64,000 bases of DNA. Origin: Mesostigma viride. Taxonomy: Eukaryota > Streptophyta > Mesostigmatophyceae > Mesostigmatales > Mesostigmataceae. Where the stretch lies: NCBI GenBank assembly GCA_009746045.1, contig RPFO01000072.1, positions 2,241,985 through 2,305,984 on the forward strand. The letters are read 5' to 3'. Below are positions 1-13,900 of the stretch, piece by piece. The position numbers and the translations under genes are program-made. The notes beneath the pieces are model-generated. The model saw only the letters and a program-made list of their open reading frames with translations, was not told the origin of the DNA and made no database searches. The number at the start of each line of letters is the position of its first letter. Position 1 is the first letter of the stretch.

Positions 1-3000
1 GCACGATAAAATGGAAAGAAACCATTGGCGGCCCTCCAGCGCATGAGCGCTGTGATGCCGCTGCGAAGAGAGGGTGCGTCACTCTAACACAACAAGAAGC
101 GTCCATACGCACACCATCCTCGCCAGAACACGTTTTATGAAATGCCTTAAACCTTCCCGAGAAGCTATAGGCTTCGACTGAAGCGGCCCTAACCACGACA
201 TCAACGAAAACAATCTAAAGCTGCCAGGTATTCGGCAAGCAACAGCGAGCTAGCTGGCGGAAACGGCCCAAACAGAACGCAAAAACCTTCGAACGATGAG
301 CTCATAGAAGAAAGAACTGATAGCACATAACATTCGCGACAAATTTATACCTTGCCCTCGCAGATCCCTCGCTCAGGCGCGCAACAACGGCCGTTCTTCC
401 ATGGAAGGTTCCGACATGCACTGCGCAGGCCTGAAGAATTACTTACCGACAATGGCCGAAAATGTAGCAAAAAGCACCAGTTCGGTTTGGAATTCAATGC
501 TACCGATATTAATGCATCCTTGACGGTCAAAAAGGCCCCCAAAACTGCGAATTTATTGCCGCTATCACGAATTCTATTCACATCACCTAAAAATGGCCTT
601 TTTTGTTACATGGGGTCATATCTCCCACGCATATAGTCAGATCGGGGTGCCTTCCTGGACGTAAGGTCCCCCTAGGACCCTGTTCACATCACATAACTTG
701 GGGGGCCAACTGACCTATTTTTAGCATCAAACGGTGACGTGGAAAAGGGCAAAAAACGATGTTTTCCAGGCATATGGAGGCATAGCAGCCACACACAAGT
801 AGTAAATGTAGTCCAATTCAGCAGGAGATGGTTATGCTTATTAATTTACATCCAAAGACAAAAACCGCCCTTAAGTATGCAATGTAGGACCAAACTATGT
901 GCTATAATTCTGGCATACATGAGCCAAAACACCGTTTTGGTGCATTATTTTCAAACTTATGAAGCCCTTGCCAGCACATATGTGGCCCAATCATGCCAGA
1001 ATTCGTCACATTAATAGCACAATACTTGAATTTACACTAGAACACAAGTTGGACATATTAGGACCACTGCCGGCCCACTAAAAGTGACGGATGAAACCAG
1101 AAATAGAGCGATTTTTGCCAAAATACTCCATATTCTGTGCCATTGTCTTAGAAAACTTTGCATTCTTCACTCAATTATCGTCATGGCTGTCATGGGATTC
1201 ATATACATGCCACTGGGGCTGGATACATTAACCAACACAGACTCAAAAAGCGATCATCAAGGGACAAAATCACCATCAATCACAGTACTTACTGGCATTC
1301 GGAACAAGCACCATAGTGCCTACAAGCCTCAAGAAGGGGAGCTTGGCTGACCAGTCGTGCCTGTCGGCTGACCAGTCTCTTTTCTAAAGGGGCCCCGCTC
1401 GGCAGCACACACAATCTCCTTTGCAGTACTTGGCCCACTCTGCTGGGCACCCTTGCTGTGCGTGTCTAATAGCAGCTAATCCAAATATATATCTGCCAGG
1501 TGCCTCTCTGCTACATGGAAATACAAAGCGCAATCAAGGACAGCAGCGGCTTGGGCTCAGCTAGCTGCCTACCATTCAATTGAGCTCAGCACCTAGCTGC
1601 TGTACAACATGATTCTGCATCAGTGCCTGTCCTAATTGCGCCCCCCCGCCCCCTTGCCATCATCGTCATGCTCATCATAGTCTTTGGAACGTGCACTGAA
1701 CTCCAACCCTTGGACAGTCCATAGGTCATTAAGAATCTGTGCATGTAATGCTATCTCTTCTCAGTTGAACTCATCTACCACCCTCTCATGGTCGTGTCAT
1801 CTCTCATGTAATCCACCTAGGTTTATCGTGGCCACTGATCTTTCAGCCCCTCCTGACATCAAAATCTGGGCAAACACACTGTTGACATCACCCGTCCTTT
1901 TTAGCCTACATGGCTCCTCATATTTATCCTTATCTCATCCCTCAACACACCTAAGAATGTCTATTCATCCCCCTTGCATAGGCGGTGCATAACTGCGGCG
2001 TGATGGGGGATTGCCAAAAATAGGTGTAAAATGCATGGGATGGCACGGGGAGGCTCACACTCATCGTTTACAATCACACTCATGTGCTAACAATGTCCCT
2101 CTCTGCTTTTGACACTGCATGCACATGCATTTCCTACCGGCTATATCAAGCCTTTAGTGTGGTTTGGTGCATCAAGAGAAATGGCAGGTCAGCTGAGTGC
2201 ATCAGACCACATTTGTGTTAAGTGTACGCTTGCAACGCTGTTTGCCCACCGCATGGAGCTCCCCTTTCGGACAGTGGCACAAGTAGCACTTACACCTTAC
2301 TCCCAGCCGCTCACCCTGCCCATGCTAGCAACAAGAACAAATGCATGGTCCCCATCCCAACGTAAGGTGCATCACATGATGGCCCTGCCATCACCTAGCA
2401 GTGTGCCACCCCTCTCCACCTCAACCTACTCTGAAAGCCAGGGCCCCAACAAACCTTTCAAGACATGGCACTCCTCAAAGAAGGCAACCCCTCAAAGAAG
2501 GCGAGGCAGTTTAGGTCTAGGGGGGCTTTGGGTAAGTTAAAAGATGATAGAGTTCACTAACACAGGCCACGGCAACGACAACCTGCTTCACCCGCTGCAT
2601 CCATACATCACAAGCCATAAACTGCACAGCCTGGCATGATTGCCTAAGGGTCACGTGATCCAAGATGCCCTTCAGGCTCACCCCAGCACACCGGCCCATC
2701 CTCACCACCCCACTGGTCATAGTCATCTACAGTGGCATCAAACTCCTCTAGGACAGAGTGCAGTAAAGGCAACATAGACGTCCTGACACAATTGAATAAG
2801 AACGTGGCTGCTACCTACTGCCCTTAAATAAAAATGTCGATGCTTGCACACATACGCATTCAATTCTTCAAGCAAGCATGCTAACACCTTCACAGCACAT
2901 CCCAAGGTTGACATCCATCGAGCTTTGTCAACAAGCATGACTTCCTGATGCAAACTTAGCTGTCAAGCTAGGAGGAGGAAAGCTAGGTAAAGAGGTGAGA

Positions 3001-4480
3001 TAGACCCCCCCACAGCACCTTCCTGCACCAAAACCATGACAATATCATCCAGAGCTTGCTAAATACGTACAGCTAACCGGTAGCGGGCGACCTTGCAGTC
3101 CAGGTTCAGCGCGAACATCTCGTGTCAGCACCCGGCGGAGATGGCGGACGCGAACCCACAATGCTATAAAAGCGAGTCATAAGACTATTTCGGGGAGCGG
3201 TGAACGGCTTGGAACACCGAAGGTATGCCGCGACAAAAGCCTGAAGTTTTTCTCGGAAATACACGCCTGGATGTGGATTAGGGCACCGTTGTCGTGCTTG
3301 TGCTTGCGTTGCGAGCAGGCAACCAGTGTTTCTTGCAGTGTCGAGCAGTAACAGATGGTGGCGCGAGAGCAATATGTGACTTTTAAATCATGGCTACACA
3401 GCTTACACCTCCGCAGGCATGTTGGAACAAGCCCCGCCATGCCGTGAGCCGAAAAAAAGGAAGAAACGCATCAAGCAAGGACGGTCGTAAACGTCACTGA
3501 AAACAGCAAAATCTGACCTGCCGGCAGGTAATGCGACAGCCTGGAAAATGTGATTCGTTTCTCGAAAAACTGATTAGCGCTCGTGAAAGTAGACTTGAAG
3601 CCCATTCGGATTCGACCTTTTGGGAATTGTGAGCTTCCAACAAAAAAGTTTCCCCCACAATTAATAAACATGCATTTTCGCTGCCAATTCCAGATCTGGC
3701 CGACACAAAAAAACAGCGTCTCAGTTTGCGAATTATTTTGACGCATGAACATACGCGAATAATATCTACCATGCATCATCGCAAAGCAGGAGAGTTTACG
3801 CGTCGTTTGCATCCATCGCAGCGACTTAACATACATAATTGACTTTTGACTGATATTCCGGCGGACATAGGGTCGACAGCCATGCGAGGTGGAATTTTTC
3901 TGGTCCCGTCGTCCTCAACGCGACGCGTTCGCGCCAAAATTCCCAGGATCTCATGTAACCGGACGGACCGATTTTAGGTGATGTGTTTATTCCGCGCGAC
4001 CAAAAAATGCAGTTTAACCCCCATGCCGATGGCAGTAAAAGAAAGCAGCGATATTGTAAACCAGCTACTTGCCGCCACAACCCAACATCATGAAATCATC
4101 TTCTTCAACATTCGAGCATTTTTTGGGCATTTCTGTAGCCCTACATGGCTAGTTTCGCCTAAACGCAGTCGCCATGACCACTTCCGCAAGGGGTGCGCGC
4201 ACGGTGCACCCACTTTTCACGGTACGGCTGGTACCGCGAATTTTTTCGCGCGGAAAATATTCGGCGCGCCACGTCCCCTTAAATACAACAATGGTATTGC
4301 ATGGTTGTATTGCACCTGGACAGTGTTGCGCGTGCTTATCAATTAATAAACTTAAGTTAAAGACTTGAGTAAGCGAATTGATTGACGTCAGGTCATCTTT
4401 CCATGCACCAAAAAATGGATGAATGTAGTAAAAGTTAAGCACAATTGGCAATACGTTGGTGAGTGTGGCGAGTGTGGTGA
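1..4480. other. No recognisable gene
   Basis: This is moderately AT-rich sequence with only short reading frames on both strands, none of which shows a recognisable domain, consistent splice structure or codon bias. I see no tandem repeat longer than a few units until about position 4483. It is best treated as intergenic or degraded repeat sequence. Confidence 0.5.
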
Positions 4481-4482
4481 GC

Positions 4483-5562
<1,080 letters not shown>

Positions 5563-5571
5563 GCGTGTATG

Positions 5572-5793
5572 ATAGGTAGGTAGGTAGGTAGGTAGGTAGG
5601 TAGGTAGGTAGGTAGGTAGGTAGGTAGGTAGGTAGGTAGGTAGGTAGGTAGGTAGGTGGGTGGGTGGGTGGGTGGGTGGGTGGGGTGGGTGGGTGGGTGG
5701 GTGGGTGGGTGGGTGGGTGGGTGGGTGGGTGGTGGGTGGGTGGGTGGGTGGGTGGGTGGGTGGGTGGGTGGGTGGGTGGGTGGGTGGGTGGGT
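5572..5793. repeat. (GTAG)n then (GGGT)n tetranucleotide arrays
   Basis: Two tetranucleotide arrays directly adjoin the hexanucleotide satellite. (GTAG)n runs to about 5656 and changes by a single base per unit into (GGGT)n up to 5793. The second array carries two units of altered length. The series GTGAGT, GTAG, GGGT gives a compound satellite of about 1.3 kb in total. Confidence 0.97.
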
Positions 5794-5962
5794 AGATGCA
5801 TTGGCCAGGGTAAATGCACTATTATAACGTCAAAAAACGAATATATGACGAATTTTACTGTACCCGCCAGTGCCGAGGCATAATTAAGAATGCTGATGAC
5901 TGAGCCAAAAGTTGCCACTAAGTCGTCGAAGGCAGGCAGATACATTCCAGGCGCAAAGGCTC

Positions 5963-5999
5963 TCGATATCAAGGCCGACATCATTGGCCTTGATATCGA
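5963..5999. repeat. Perfect inverted repeat (hairpin)
   Basis: A 14-bp perfect inverted repeat (TCGATATCAAGGCC and its complement) is separated by a 9-base spacer. It could fold as a hairpin or be a dyad recognition site. No gene is identified next to it, so its role is unknown. Confidence 0.8.
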
Positions 6000-7214
6000 T
6001 AAGTCTGTTCGTATACACGTATTTGATAACCGCATTGTTGTGGATACACAGTATTACCCTTGAAGCTGGAAGTCCTAGATCTGGGGTGTCGAAGCCGACA
6101 CTTTCTTGTCATCTTCTGCCACTAATTCGCGCCACTGGTCTGGAGATCATTTGCATGCATGTAGTCTGAATATAAGCACATACGTGCGTCGTCGATAATG
6201 AAAAATTACGGATATGGAACAGCAACAGAAGTGCGCGAAATAAAAAACAATTTTAGCAAGTACGCTCAACGCCATCTTCTTACTTGCGAGGGTTTTTTAT
6301 TCGCGCTTGAATTGTATGCTGTTCTCATAGCCTTCTCGTAACTTAATCCTCTACAAATGAAAATTTCTTCGTCGTAGACTGCAGATTGAATATACCCGCA
6401 TGGTCTAAAAGCCGTAGCTGGGATTCCACATTTTCATGTCATTCATGTCATGCGTCTTAGCAACAATTTATGAGATAGACTGCCCCTGCCATACTGGTCT
6501 GCCTGCCCGAATGTCTGTCTGCCTCGGTCTGCCCGGCTTGACCCGCACCCCGCTTTGGGGCGACTCCGTCATGACGCCGTCATGCCCGGGGTAGATGCGC
6601 GCGCGCGGCCGCGGTCGCGCGTGCCCGGCAGGGGGGTCCCCGCCAATGGGGGTGCCCGGGCCGTCGTCCCCCCAAAGCACGTCTTTGCCGTGACCCGCGC
6701 GAACGCTGGCGGCTGTCATCTCTCTCAACCAGATCCGATCTGGCACGCTGGCACCCGAGGTCGGGTTCCTTATCCCCGGCTAATTAATAATTACCTGGGC
6801 TGCTGGGCAGCGTCGGTTCCGCCCAGGTTCCGCCCACGTTGTGAGCGTGTTGTCGGTTTGCATCTGCAGCCTTGGCAAATCATCCACCTTTACAGGTTTG
6901 CAGCACACGTTGCTGGGCATACAGGGGCAGGCTGTGGAGCGCAGCCGGCAGCAGCCACCGTCGCGCCGAAGCAGATGGTGGTCTATTGAGGCAATTAGCA
7001 ATCACCAGTCCCCCATCGGCCATCACTCATCAAGGCGTTCACTCGCTCAACTGCTTACTTGATTAGTTCGCCCAGCTGTATGTTAACCGATTGTCACAAT
7101 AACTAATCTGTGCTATACATTCAGTATTGGTGCATGAGCGTTGAAGCGTGTGCTTTGCCCGACAGGACAACGACGTTGCCTGGCTGACGGTGCAGGCCTG
7201 GTAGTCCATGAAAA
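6000..7214. other. Non-coding stretch upstream of sulfotransferase 1
   Basis: There is no supported coding sequence here. Composition shifts from AT-rich (6.0-6.5 kb) to a GC-rich block at 6.54-6.78 kb and back. The last few hundred bases are expected to hold the promoter and 5' leader of the gene that starts at 7215, but I could not pick out a confident TATA box or initiator. Confidence 0.4.
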
Positions 7215-8191
7215 ATGGAGATGATCGCGGCTGTTAGGTCGCCGTTAAAGAACATGTCACGCCAGCGGATACCCTACGATGTTTCACTTGCGTTGCTCTT
7301 TATCATTATGGCTTGCTGCGTCGGGGGAAGCGAAGAGGGTGAGGTGGCGCCTGGGGCTTGCCCTACAAACTGGAAGGGAATGTATTTTGGCCATGTGGAA
7401 AAGGTGCGTAGCTGCCTGGTAGCTTGGATATTCTTTGCGCATAAGCGTAGGTGTGTTGGAAAACTAGTGCAATGAAGTAGTAAAGCATTTCGTCCTTGCA
7501 TAGTTGATCTAAACGTTCACGCACTAGAAGGTAGGATTGCGTTGTACCTGGCGCGGAGCGGTCCTGCTCGCCGCTAATGACACTTGGCGTACGCGCTGTA
7601 CGTGCGAATTCTACGTCCGTTGCCAGTCCGGCGGAGGGATCATGAACAGTATCATCGTGCGCGCCATGTTCAAGTCGGGTGGGGGTTCCCACTCGCAACA
7701 AATGGTGACAAAGTGCATTCAAGAGAACTTTCCCAACGAGGAGGATTCTGGGAAGGAAGCAACTGGCGGTCTCGAGCTCATCCCCCATTCCTGTTGGAAC
7801 GCCGAGTCTGTGCGGAAAGCTTGGGCAAGGTAATCGCAATATGGCGATAGCATATCAACATTACTCTAGGGTCACGAAACATGTGCCATGTGCTTTCCTG
7901 CACGCAACCGAGTTTTTCTCTGTGTGACGTCACGCTATCAGCTTTCTCCGGTGTCCCTAGGTTGTCCCTCCCCACAAATTGGCCATCGCTCCGCAATGCT
8001 TTGCCAGACGCCAGGGCACATGGTCTATGGCTGGGGCACCTGAGGCCCTACGTGAGCTAGCCATGACGTGGTTATGCCATAGGTCTGCCATCGCTACCTG
8101 TAGCCGTAATCTAGCGGCTCATTTGCTGCCTTTAGCATAGGATTTGCCGACCGCGTACACCCGCCATTGACATGGACACACGCACATCCAA

Positions 8192-8284
<93 letters not shown>

Positions 8285-11015
8285 GGCACCTGACTGAGGA
8301 TGCCTTGTGAAGCAATATCCTGCCAATGGCCTACGTGCCAGGCTTACATATGAAAAGTCAGCAACGTGCCCCAGAAGCATGCCAGTTCCAGAAGAGCCAT
8401 GCGTCCTAGTAGCACCTAGCATGCTTCCTACTAACACCTAGTATGCGTCCTAGTATGCGTCCTAGTATGCGTCCAAGTAACACCTAGTATGCGGCATATT
8501 AAAAGCTAGTATTCCCCCTAGTAGCACCTAGTATGTGTCCTAGTATGCGCCCTAATTAGCTACACAGGCTGTCTGGGGAGGTATTGACGTAATTTGTCAT
8601 TGGTCACAGAGCGCATCTATGTCTTATCTAATCCCAAACTGCCCTGAACTCAATGCCGCTTGTCCTAATGGTCTGCAACTTTTTCTGGCACTCTCCGAAC
8701 TGCGTTCCACCCAATCGAAATCCCAGCCCAGCTTAATCAAAATCTGCCCAATTTGCTCTGTTAATCCAACCCCGCCCTCTTCAACACGTACATCCAACAT
8801 GGTCCACTACTTTGCATACCCCAACTCCCATGCCCCACCTCCCATGCCCCACCTCCCATGCCCCACCACCGCATGCCCCACCTCCCATGCCCCACCTCCC
8901 ATGCCCCACCTCCCATGCCCCACCGCCCATGCCCCACCTCCCATGCCCCACCTCCCATGCCCCACCCCCCATGCCCCACCACCGCATGCCCCACCTCCCC
9001 TGCCCCACCTCTCATGCCCCACCTCTCATGCCCCGCCTCCCATGCCCCGTCTCCCATGGCCCACTCCGCATGCACTTCCTTCTTTAAAACTCAACTTTCT
9101 CCAGTGTTATGCTACTTTGTCCAACTTTGTCCAGTATCATTCAACCCAAATCCAACCTAACCGCATGTTTACCCACAATTTCCCCCGCCCTACCCCCCCG
9201 CAGGTTTGGCCGCCAGTTCCCCCACAAGTGCGGCTGGATCAACACCCACTACGACTTCCGCCTCTTCACTGAGAACATTGAGCCCAAGATGCCCAAGTGG
9301 CGCGAGCACATCGCGCTCGCGACGATGCTGCGCGAGCCCGTCGGGCGCACCGTCAGCGCCTACTTCTTCGCGCGGCGCGAGCACTCCAAGGGCCCGCTGC
9401 GGGGGTCCAATCTCTCGCTACGCGAGTTTGCGGACATCGAGAACATGGTCAACATGGCCGCGCGCAACTACCAGGTGAGGGCTATTTATAGGTTTGCAAA
9501 GCAACCGAGGTGCTTGGCTGCCAAAATTAGTAGTAAAGACATGGTCAACGTTTTATCGCACGCTACTGCCAGGTGAGGGCTGTATCAATGAGCAACTACC
9601 CGGTGAGCATGGGCATTTGCGCGTTGCTAGCTTGTGTGTTTCAGACAGGGGCTGATGACCACATGCTGGCTGCTTTCTACGGCCGCAGATCCAGGTTTCG
9701 CATGTGCATTTTCCCACTGTAGGTACAATCATATCAGAAAACAACAAGAGCACACATGGTCGCATAGATTGCACCCTGTCATAAGTTGAATCACTTTAAT
9801 GTCTTCTACTATCTTTCTTTTTCTGCTGTACCGGTTGCCATCCATCCCGGCTGGACCCTGGGCGACTCATGCGGACCACACATGCGTGCTTATTAACGAA
9901 TGCTCACGACCAATAAACCCTCTGTGTGCCGACCGACCGACTGACCGGCCGACTGACCGACCGAGCGACCGACCGACCGACCGACCGACCGACCGACCGA
10001 CCGACCGACCGACCGACCGACCGACCGACCGACCGACCGACCGACCGACCGACCGACCGACCGACCGACCGACCGACCGACCGACCGACCGACCGACCGA
10101 CCGACCGACCGACCGACCGACCGACCGACCGACCGACCGACCGACCGACCGACCGACCGACCGACCGACCGACCGACCGACCGACCGACCGACCGACCGA
10201 CCGACCGACCGACGGACCGACCGACGGACCGACCGACCGACCGACCGACGGACCGACCGACCGACCGACCGACCGACCGACCGACCGACCGACCGACCGA
10301 CCAAAACACACACACACACACACACACGCACGCACGTACGTACATGCAAACGCAACGATCCACCCACCATATTCTTTTTTATCTCCTTGATGTTCACACG
10401 CATCCATTCCCCCCCCCCCCCCCTCAGGTCAAGTACTATGGCGGTGCGCGGCCGCACTGCTCCCCCCACTGGCCCACAGACGCGCTCATCACGAGTGAGC
10501 CCGCGGCGACCGATGCAACGCTGTCCAAGGCGAAAGAGAACTTGTCCAAGTTCTGTGCGGTCGGCATCTACGAGTACCTCCAGGACTCGCTGCACCTCAT
10601 CCTGACGCGTCTAGGGCTTGCTGACCGCTTGGAGGAGGTGAACTTGGCCAACGAGAAGGTCGTCCATTCGTCGGTGCCGCCCGGGTTTGTGCTCACGGAC
10701 GAGGACCGGCAGTACATCCTGTCCAAGAACGAGCTCGACCAGCGGCTGTACGAGCACGCGGTGGCTATTTTTAGGCAGCAGTTTGTGGCCACGTTTGGGC
10801 GCGAGCCGCAGCGGTCGCCCCCGCATAAGCATTCGGGCGGTGGGGTGCCGGCGCCCAAGGGGACAGGGGGGCTGCTGTCCTCGATCCATCAAGGGATGGG
10901 GATGGTCAAGGAGCAGGCCAAGAGGTGGCAGCATCAGCATGGGGGCAATGGGACGCATCGGCACCCACACCGTTTAAGCCATGCGGCGATGGGCCTGCGT
11001 CAGCGACCGCATTGA
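7215..11015 (+). CDS. Membrane-anchored carbohydrate sulfotransferase, four exons
   Basis: Predicted 416-residue sulfotransferase. It would transfer sulfate from PAPS to a glycan or similar acceptor, probably in the Golgi lumen. Exons are 7215-7403, 7627-7829, 9204-9474 and 10428-11015. All introns are GT-AG and the phases agree at each junction (0, 2, 0). The N-terminus has a hydrophobic segment (about residues 22-38, LALLFIIMACC), which suggests a type II signal anchor. Exon 2 has MFKSGGGSHSQ, a plausible 5'-phosphosulfate loop. Exon 3 has LREPVGRTVSAYFF, a good match to the 3'-phosphate-binding motif of the HS2ST/HS6ST-like (Sulfotransfer_2-type) family. Exon 4 has FCAVGIYEYLQDSLHLIL, which matches the family's conserved C-terminal block. 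The tail is His/Gly-rich and low in complexity. The exon 1 assignment is the least certain; the acceptor substrate cannot be inferred. Confidence 0.82.
8196..8281. repeat. (CT)n microsatellite in intron 2
   Basis: About 43 uninterrupted CT units lie inside intron 2 of the 7.2-11.0 kb sulfotransferase gene. The tract is pyrimidine-rich on the sense strand. Confidence 0.98.
8398..8560. repeat. Degenerate CCTAGTATGCGT minisatellite
   Basis: An imperfect tandem array in intron 2 of sulfotransferase 1, built from variants of CCTAGTATGCGT alternating with CCTAGTAGCACCTAGTATG-type units. Roughly ten motif occurrences are visible. Confidence 0.8.
8826..9062. repeat. 14-bp minisatellite CCCATGCCCCACCT in intron 2
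   Basis: About 16 copies of a pyrimidine-rich 14-mer with single-base variants, ending about 140 bp before the exon 3 acceptor of sulfotransferase 1. Pro/His-rich open frames over it are repeat artefacts. Confidence 0.93.
9445..9615 (+). repeat. Three imperfect copies of an exon-3 donor segment
   Basis: The last about 30 bases of exon 3 plus the 5' splice site (9445-9485) recur at 9541-9582, sharing ATGGTCAAC at one end and CCAGGTGAGGGCT at the other. A shorter form, GCAACTACCCGGTGAGC, lies at about 9592-9608. The intron therefore starts with decoy copies of its own donor context. Confidence 0.85.
9929..10340. repeat. (GACC)n array with (CA)n tail in intron 3
   Basis: About 370 bp of GACC units with a few GACG variants near the right end, followed by AAAACACA... 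and a short (CA)n/(GTAC)n tract. It lies wholly within intron 3 of sulfotransferase 1, about 90 bp before the exon 4 acceptor. Open frames encoding Pro-Thr-Asp-Arg repeats are artefacts. Confidence 0.98.
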
Positions 11016-12548
11016 GTTTTTTTTTTCATCGGGTCGTTGGTAGAAAACGCTTTGCACCATTTGGCCAAGAAAGTTTAATATTCGGAGCACACGCTATAGC
11101 GACACACAGGCCAGGAAATCTACCATCTGCCGACAAGGCGTGAAATTGGCACTGGCAAGTGTAAGTATTTTTTTTGGGCAGGTCAATGCCTGAATGCGGT
11201 CGTGGATGTATTTTTGAAGGGAATGCACAGCGATAGTGCGCAAACACTGTTGCTGTGAGTGGTGCATTTTGGTGTCACCGAGAGACATCCAGATGTGTAC
11301 GCGCTCTGACAAGGCAACCATGGATTTTATTATTTTTTTTCTCAAAGCCAAACCTGTGGACACTACCTGCAGTAAGCCCGTTTTTTTTTTTTTTTTAAGA
11401 ACGTGATATACTGCGTTGTGAGCTACTTATAGAGCACGTCATAACATCTAGGGAATTTTTTTTTTCATAGTCACGTGTATACTTTCCTGAAAGCCCATAA
11501 ATCAAAGGATATTTTGAGCTACTCAGACCTACAAAATGCTAATTCATTAGAGAGATACACTGGTTTGAATACAGGGGGTCTGACCATGACCGCGATTTCT
11601 TGACCCTAGGTCACAAGTCATGTGCTTATTCACAAATGGTTCATGAAAAAAATCTGGCTTCTTGCACGAGCTATGGGCAACATATGCAGACACGTGTGTA
11701 GTACTCCTACACACAGATCTCGAGTGATTTATCTAGTACCAAATCCGAAAGGCTTGCATCACTCCCCGGACAGGAGAACTTTTGCGGATGACTGTAGGTG
11801 TAAGTTGGCGATGCCATGGTAACCGGAGACGTCCGTCCTATAGTCAGCAAAATTGGTGCGAGAGGTCCCCAGTTCGATTCCGGTCGGATTCATTTGCAGA
11901 TCGCGTTTTCCGCGTTTTCCGCGGCCTGGCACTGAACGCAAAGGTTTTCACCTTTGCGGAGTGTCTGATCAGAACATATGCAGGCTATGTGGAACAAAAC
12001 TCAGGCCCATGGGGCCACTGGCTCCAGCTATTTTTCATTAGCATCACAAATACAACGCAGTACAACGCAGTGGGAAAAATGAGAGCCCTTCACAACATGA
12101 CACAACGACACGAGCCGGCCCATAAACGGGGCCATAATGAGCTAGGAGGGTCAAAACGTTGAAAATGGGTGTTGTATAAGTTACTCAGCATCAAACATGC
12201 ATCAAACATCATGACTGGATGACATGATGTGACTGAATCAGGCACTAGCCATAGCCAAAGCATCATCCACTCTCACAACGTGTTGAGCACATGCCTCGTG
12301 GGAAGGGAGGTGCTCGGTTTTCATTCCATAACGCGTGCAATACTGAAAGAAAGAGGCACGTGTAATGCAAGGCTTGGATAGGTTGAGTGATCCATGAGCT
12401 TACATGCAGGCAAAGATGACGCTGGAATGCATGCTAGCAAATGGTGGCAAGATGCTAACAACACATGATTATACACCATGATTATGGGCACCTAGCTGAT
12501 CTTCTTCTTGCTCAATCAACGCAGTATAAACCATCAATATCCAATCCT
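11016..12548. other. 3' flank of sulfotransferase 1 and intergenic DNA
   Basis: No supported coding sequence. A TGTAAG shortly after 11158 resembles the TGTAA polyadenylation signal known from green algae and may end the upstream transcript. At 11871-11881 there is a tRNA B-box-like AGTTCGATTCC, but I could not fold a complete tRNA around it. Several poly-T runs of 8-16 bases occur at 11.3-11.5 kb. Confidence 0.4.
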
Positions 12549-12647
12549 CACGATATATCAAAGAGACAACCAGCGCAGGCCAGAAATCGGGAGATTCCGG
12601 ACCATGGTAGCTCGAGCCTGCCGTTATCTTTTCCGATATATGCACGG
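12549..12647 (+). repeat. R repeat, partial copy 1
   Basis: About 95 bases starting near TATCAAAGAGACAACCAG are nearly identical to the left end of the copies at 13067 and 24745. Similarity stops after CTTTTCCG, so only the left terminus is present. Confidence 0.85.
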
Positions 12648-13066
12648 CTTGACGACGTATACAGCGCACCTAAATGCTGCACAACTGCAACCTGCTATGG
12701 CTGACATGCAAGCAACGTCGAGTAGGATGGCGGTCTTAGAGAGGCTGGGCAGAGGTCGGTAGACATATGTGGAAAACTGGCAGAAAATAGGTAGAAACAC
12801 GATATACTTACGCCTGCAAGCACTATTGACCCGGTGGCAGAGGCCATTTCCAGGAAAATACAGCATACCGTAGCAATAGCCGCGGTCACGACTTACGCTA
12901 TTTGCAGGCACCATCATGCCCGCGGAGCTACCCAATAAAAGTCTGCACAAATCTCGGTTTAGCCGAGAGTTCGGGCGTTCGGAATGAATAAACATGCGTT
13001 AAGAAGTCGAAACACCATGGAAATACCAAGCATGGTGCCGCAGCAGACCCGAGCCTTGCCGTAATA

Positions 13067-13447
13067 ATATCAAGGAGACAACCAGCGCAGGCCAGAAATC
13101 GGGAGAATCCGGACCATGGTAGCTCGAGCCTGCCGTTATCTTGTCCGCGTGTTCGAGTCGTTCGGGATGATGAAGATGAATGGTGATGGAAATGTGTATC
13201 CTTGTGCATTGAAATGATGGCTGGCTTACGTGTAGAGCGACTAGATGACCTAGACGGTGGGGCCGGAAACAGCATGCTTGATCAGGGCGTGTGTTTCGAG
13301 CCTAACTGGCCGGGAGTGTCTAGTGGTGAGCACCATTGCTGCGATCGCTCTCCCACCATTTACGAGGAAATACCCGCAAATGTCCAGAAAACCACTGAAA
13401 AGGTCTAGCTAGTCAGTCATCACGTTAGCCATGCCATGATTCCAAAT
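13067..13447 (+). repeat. R repeat, copy 2
   Basis: About 380 bases are nearly identical to 24747-25120, from ATCAAGGAGACAACCAG through the segment ending GCCATGATTCCAAA. A 68-codon open frame (13202-13408) is preserved in both copies, but it has no recognisable domain. Copy 2 lacks the right-hand 450 bp seen downstream of copy 3. Confidence 0.88.
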
Positions 13448-13836
13448 AATATGTATGCCGGTTTCCAGGGTTTCCGCATGAAAGTTGGGTGTGAAACTGG
13501 AAAAACCTACGTTTCCTTTGCCCCAGTACCTCGACAAACTCGTAGAAACCTAATTATCAAACTTTGAACGCATCATCATGGTCGTGGCACCCATGACAGC
13601 CACTAACATTCGCGCGAAAACTGGCGAGATCTACCTGCCGCCATCGCCGTCGTCTTCACCTTCGTCCCGCGAAAATGCCTGATTTCAGTGGTACATATTT
13701 GTTTGCAGCTGTCACAAAAAAAATCCAAAAAATACCAGGATTTTTTCTTGAGTTCTACGGGATGTAAGGAGGCCGTCCACCGAGTTTCAGACTGAAAATC
13801 TCGTTTCTACTGTGTCTGCCCCGTGTCAGAAATTAC

Positions 13837-13888
13837 AACGCGATACATCGCGTTCTAAACGGCCTACAACGCGATACATCGCGTTGTA
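13837..13888. repeat. Two tandem palindromes
   Basis: The palindrome AACGCGATACATCGCGTT (13837-13854) is followed 10 bases later by a longer version (13865-13888). The longer one has half-site TACAACGCGAT, centre AC and a perfect inverted half-site. Both share CGCGATACATCGCG. Their pairing at fixed spacing looks like a dyad protein-binding site or a repeat remnant; no adjacent gene is evident. Confidence 0.85.
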
Positions 13889-13900
13889 AAAAAACACGGG

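Noticed and set aside
2109-2540. 143-codon plus-strand frame in the left intergenic region
   Set aside because: Composition is not codon-like, no domain is recognisable, and no adjoining exons were found.
11819-11891. tRNA gene suggested by AGTTCGATTCC
   Set aside because: The B-box-like T arm is present, but acceptor, D and anticodon stems do not pair. At most it is a tRNA-derived remnant.
13202-13408. 68-codon frame in the R repeat as a gene
   Set aside because: It is preserved between two copies, but those copies are nearly identical overall, so preservation does not demonstrate coding selection. It was kept only as part of the repeat.
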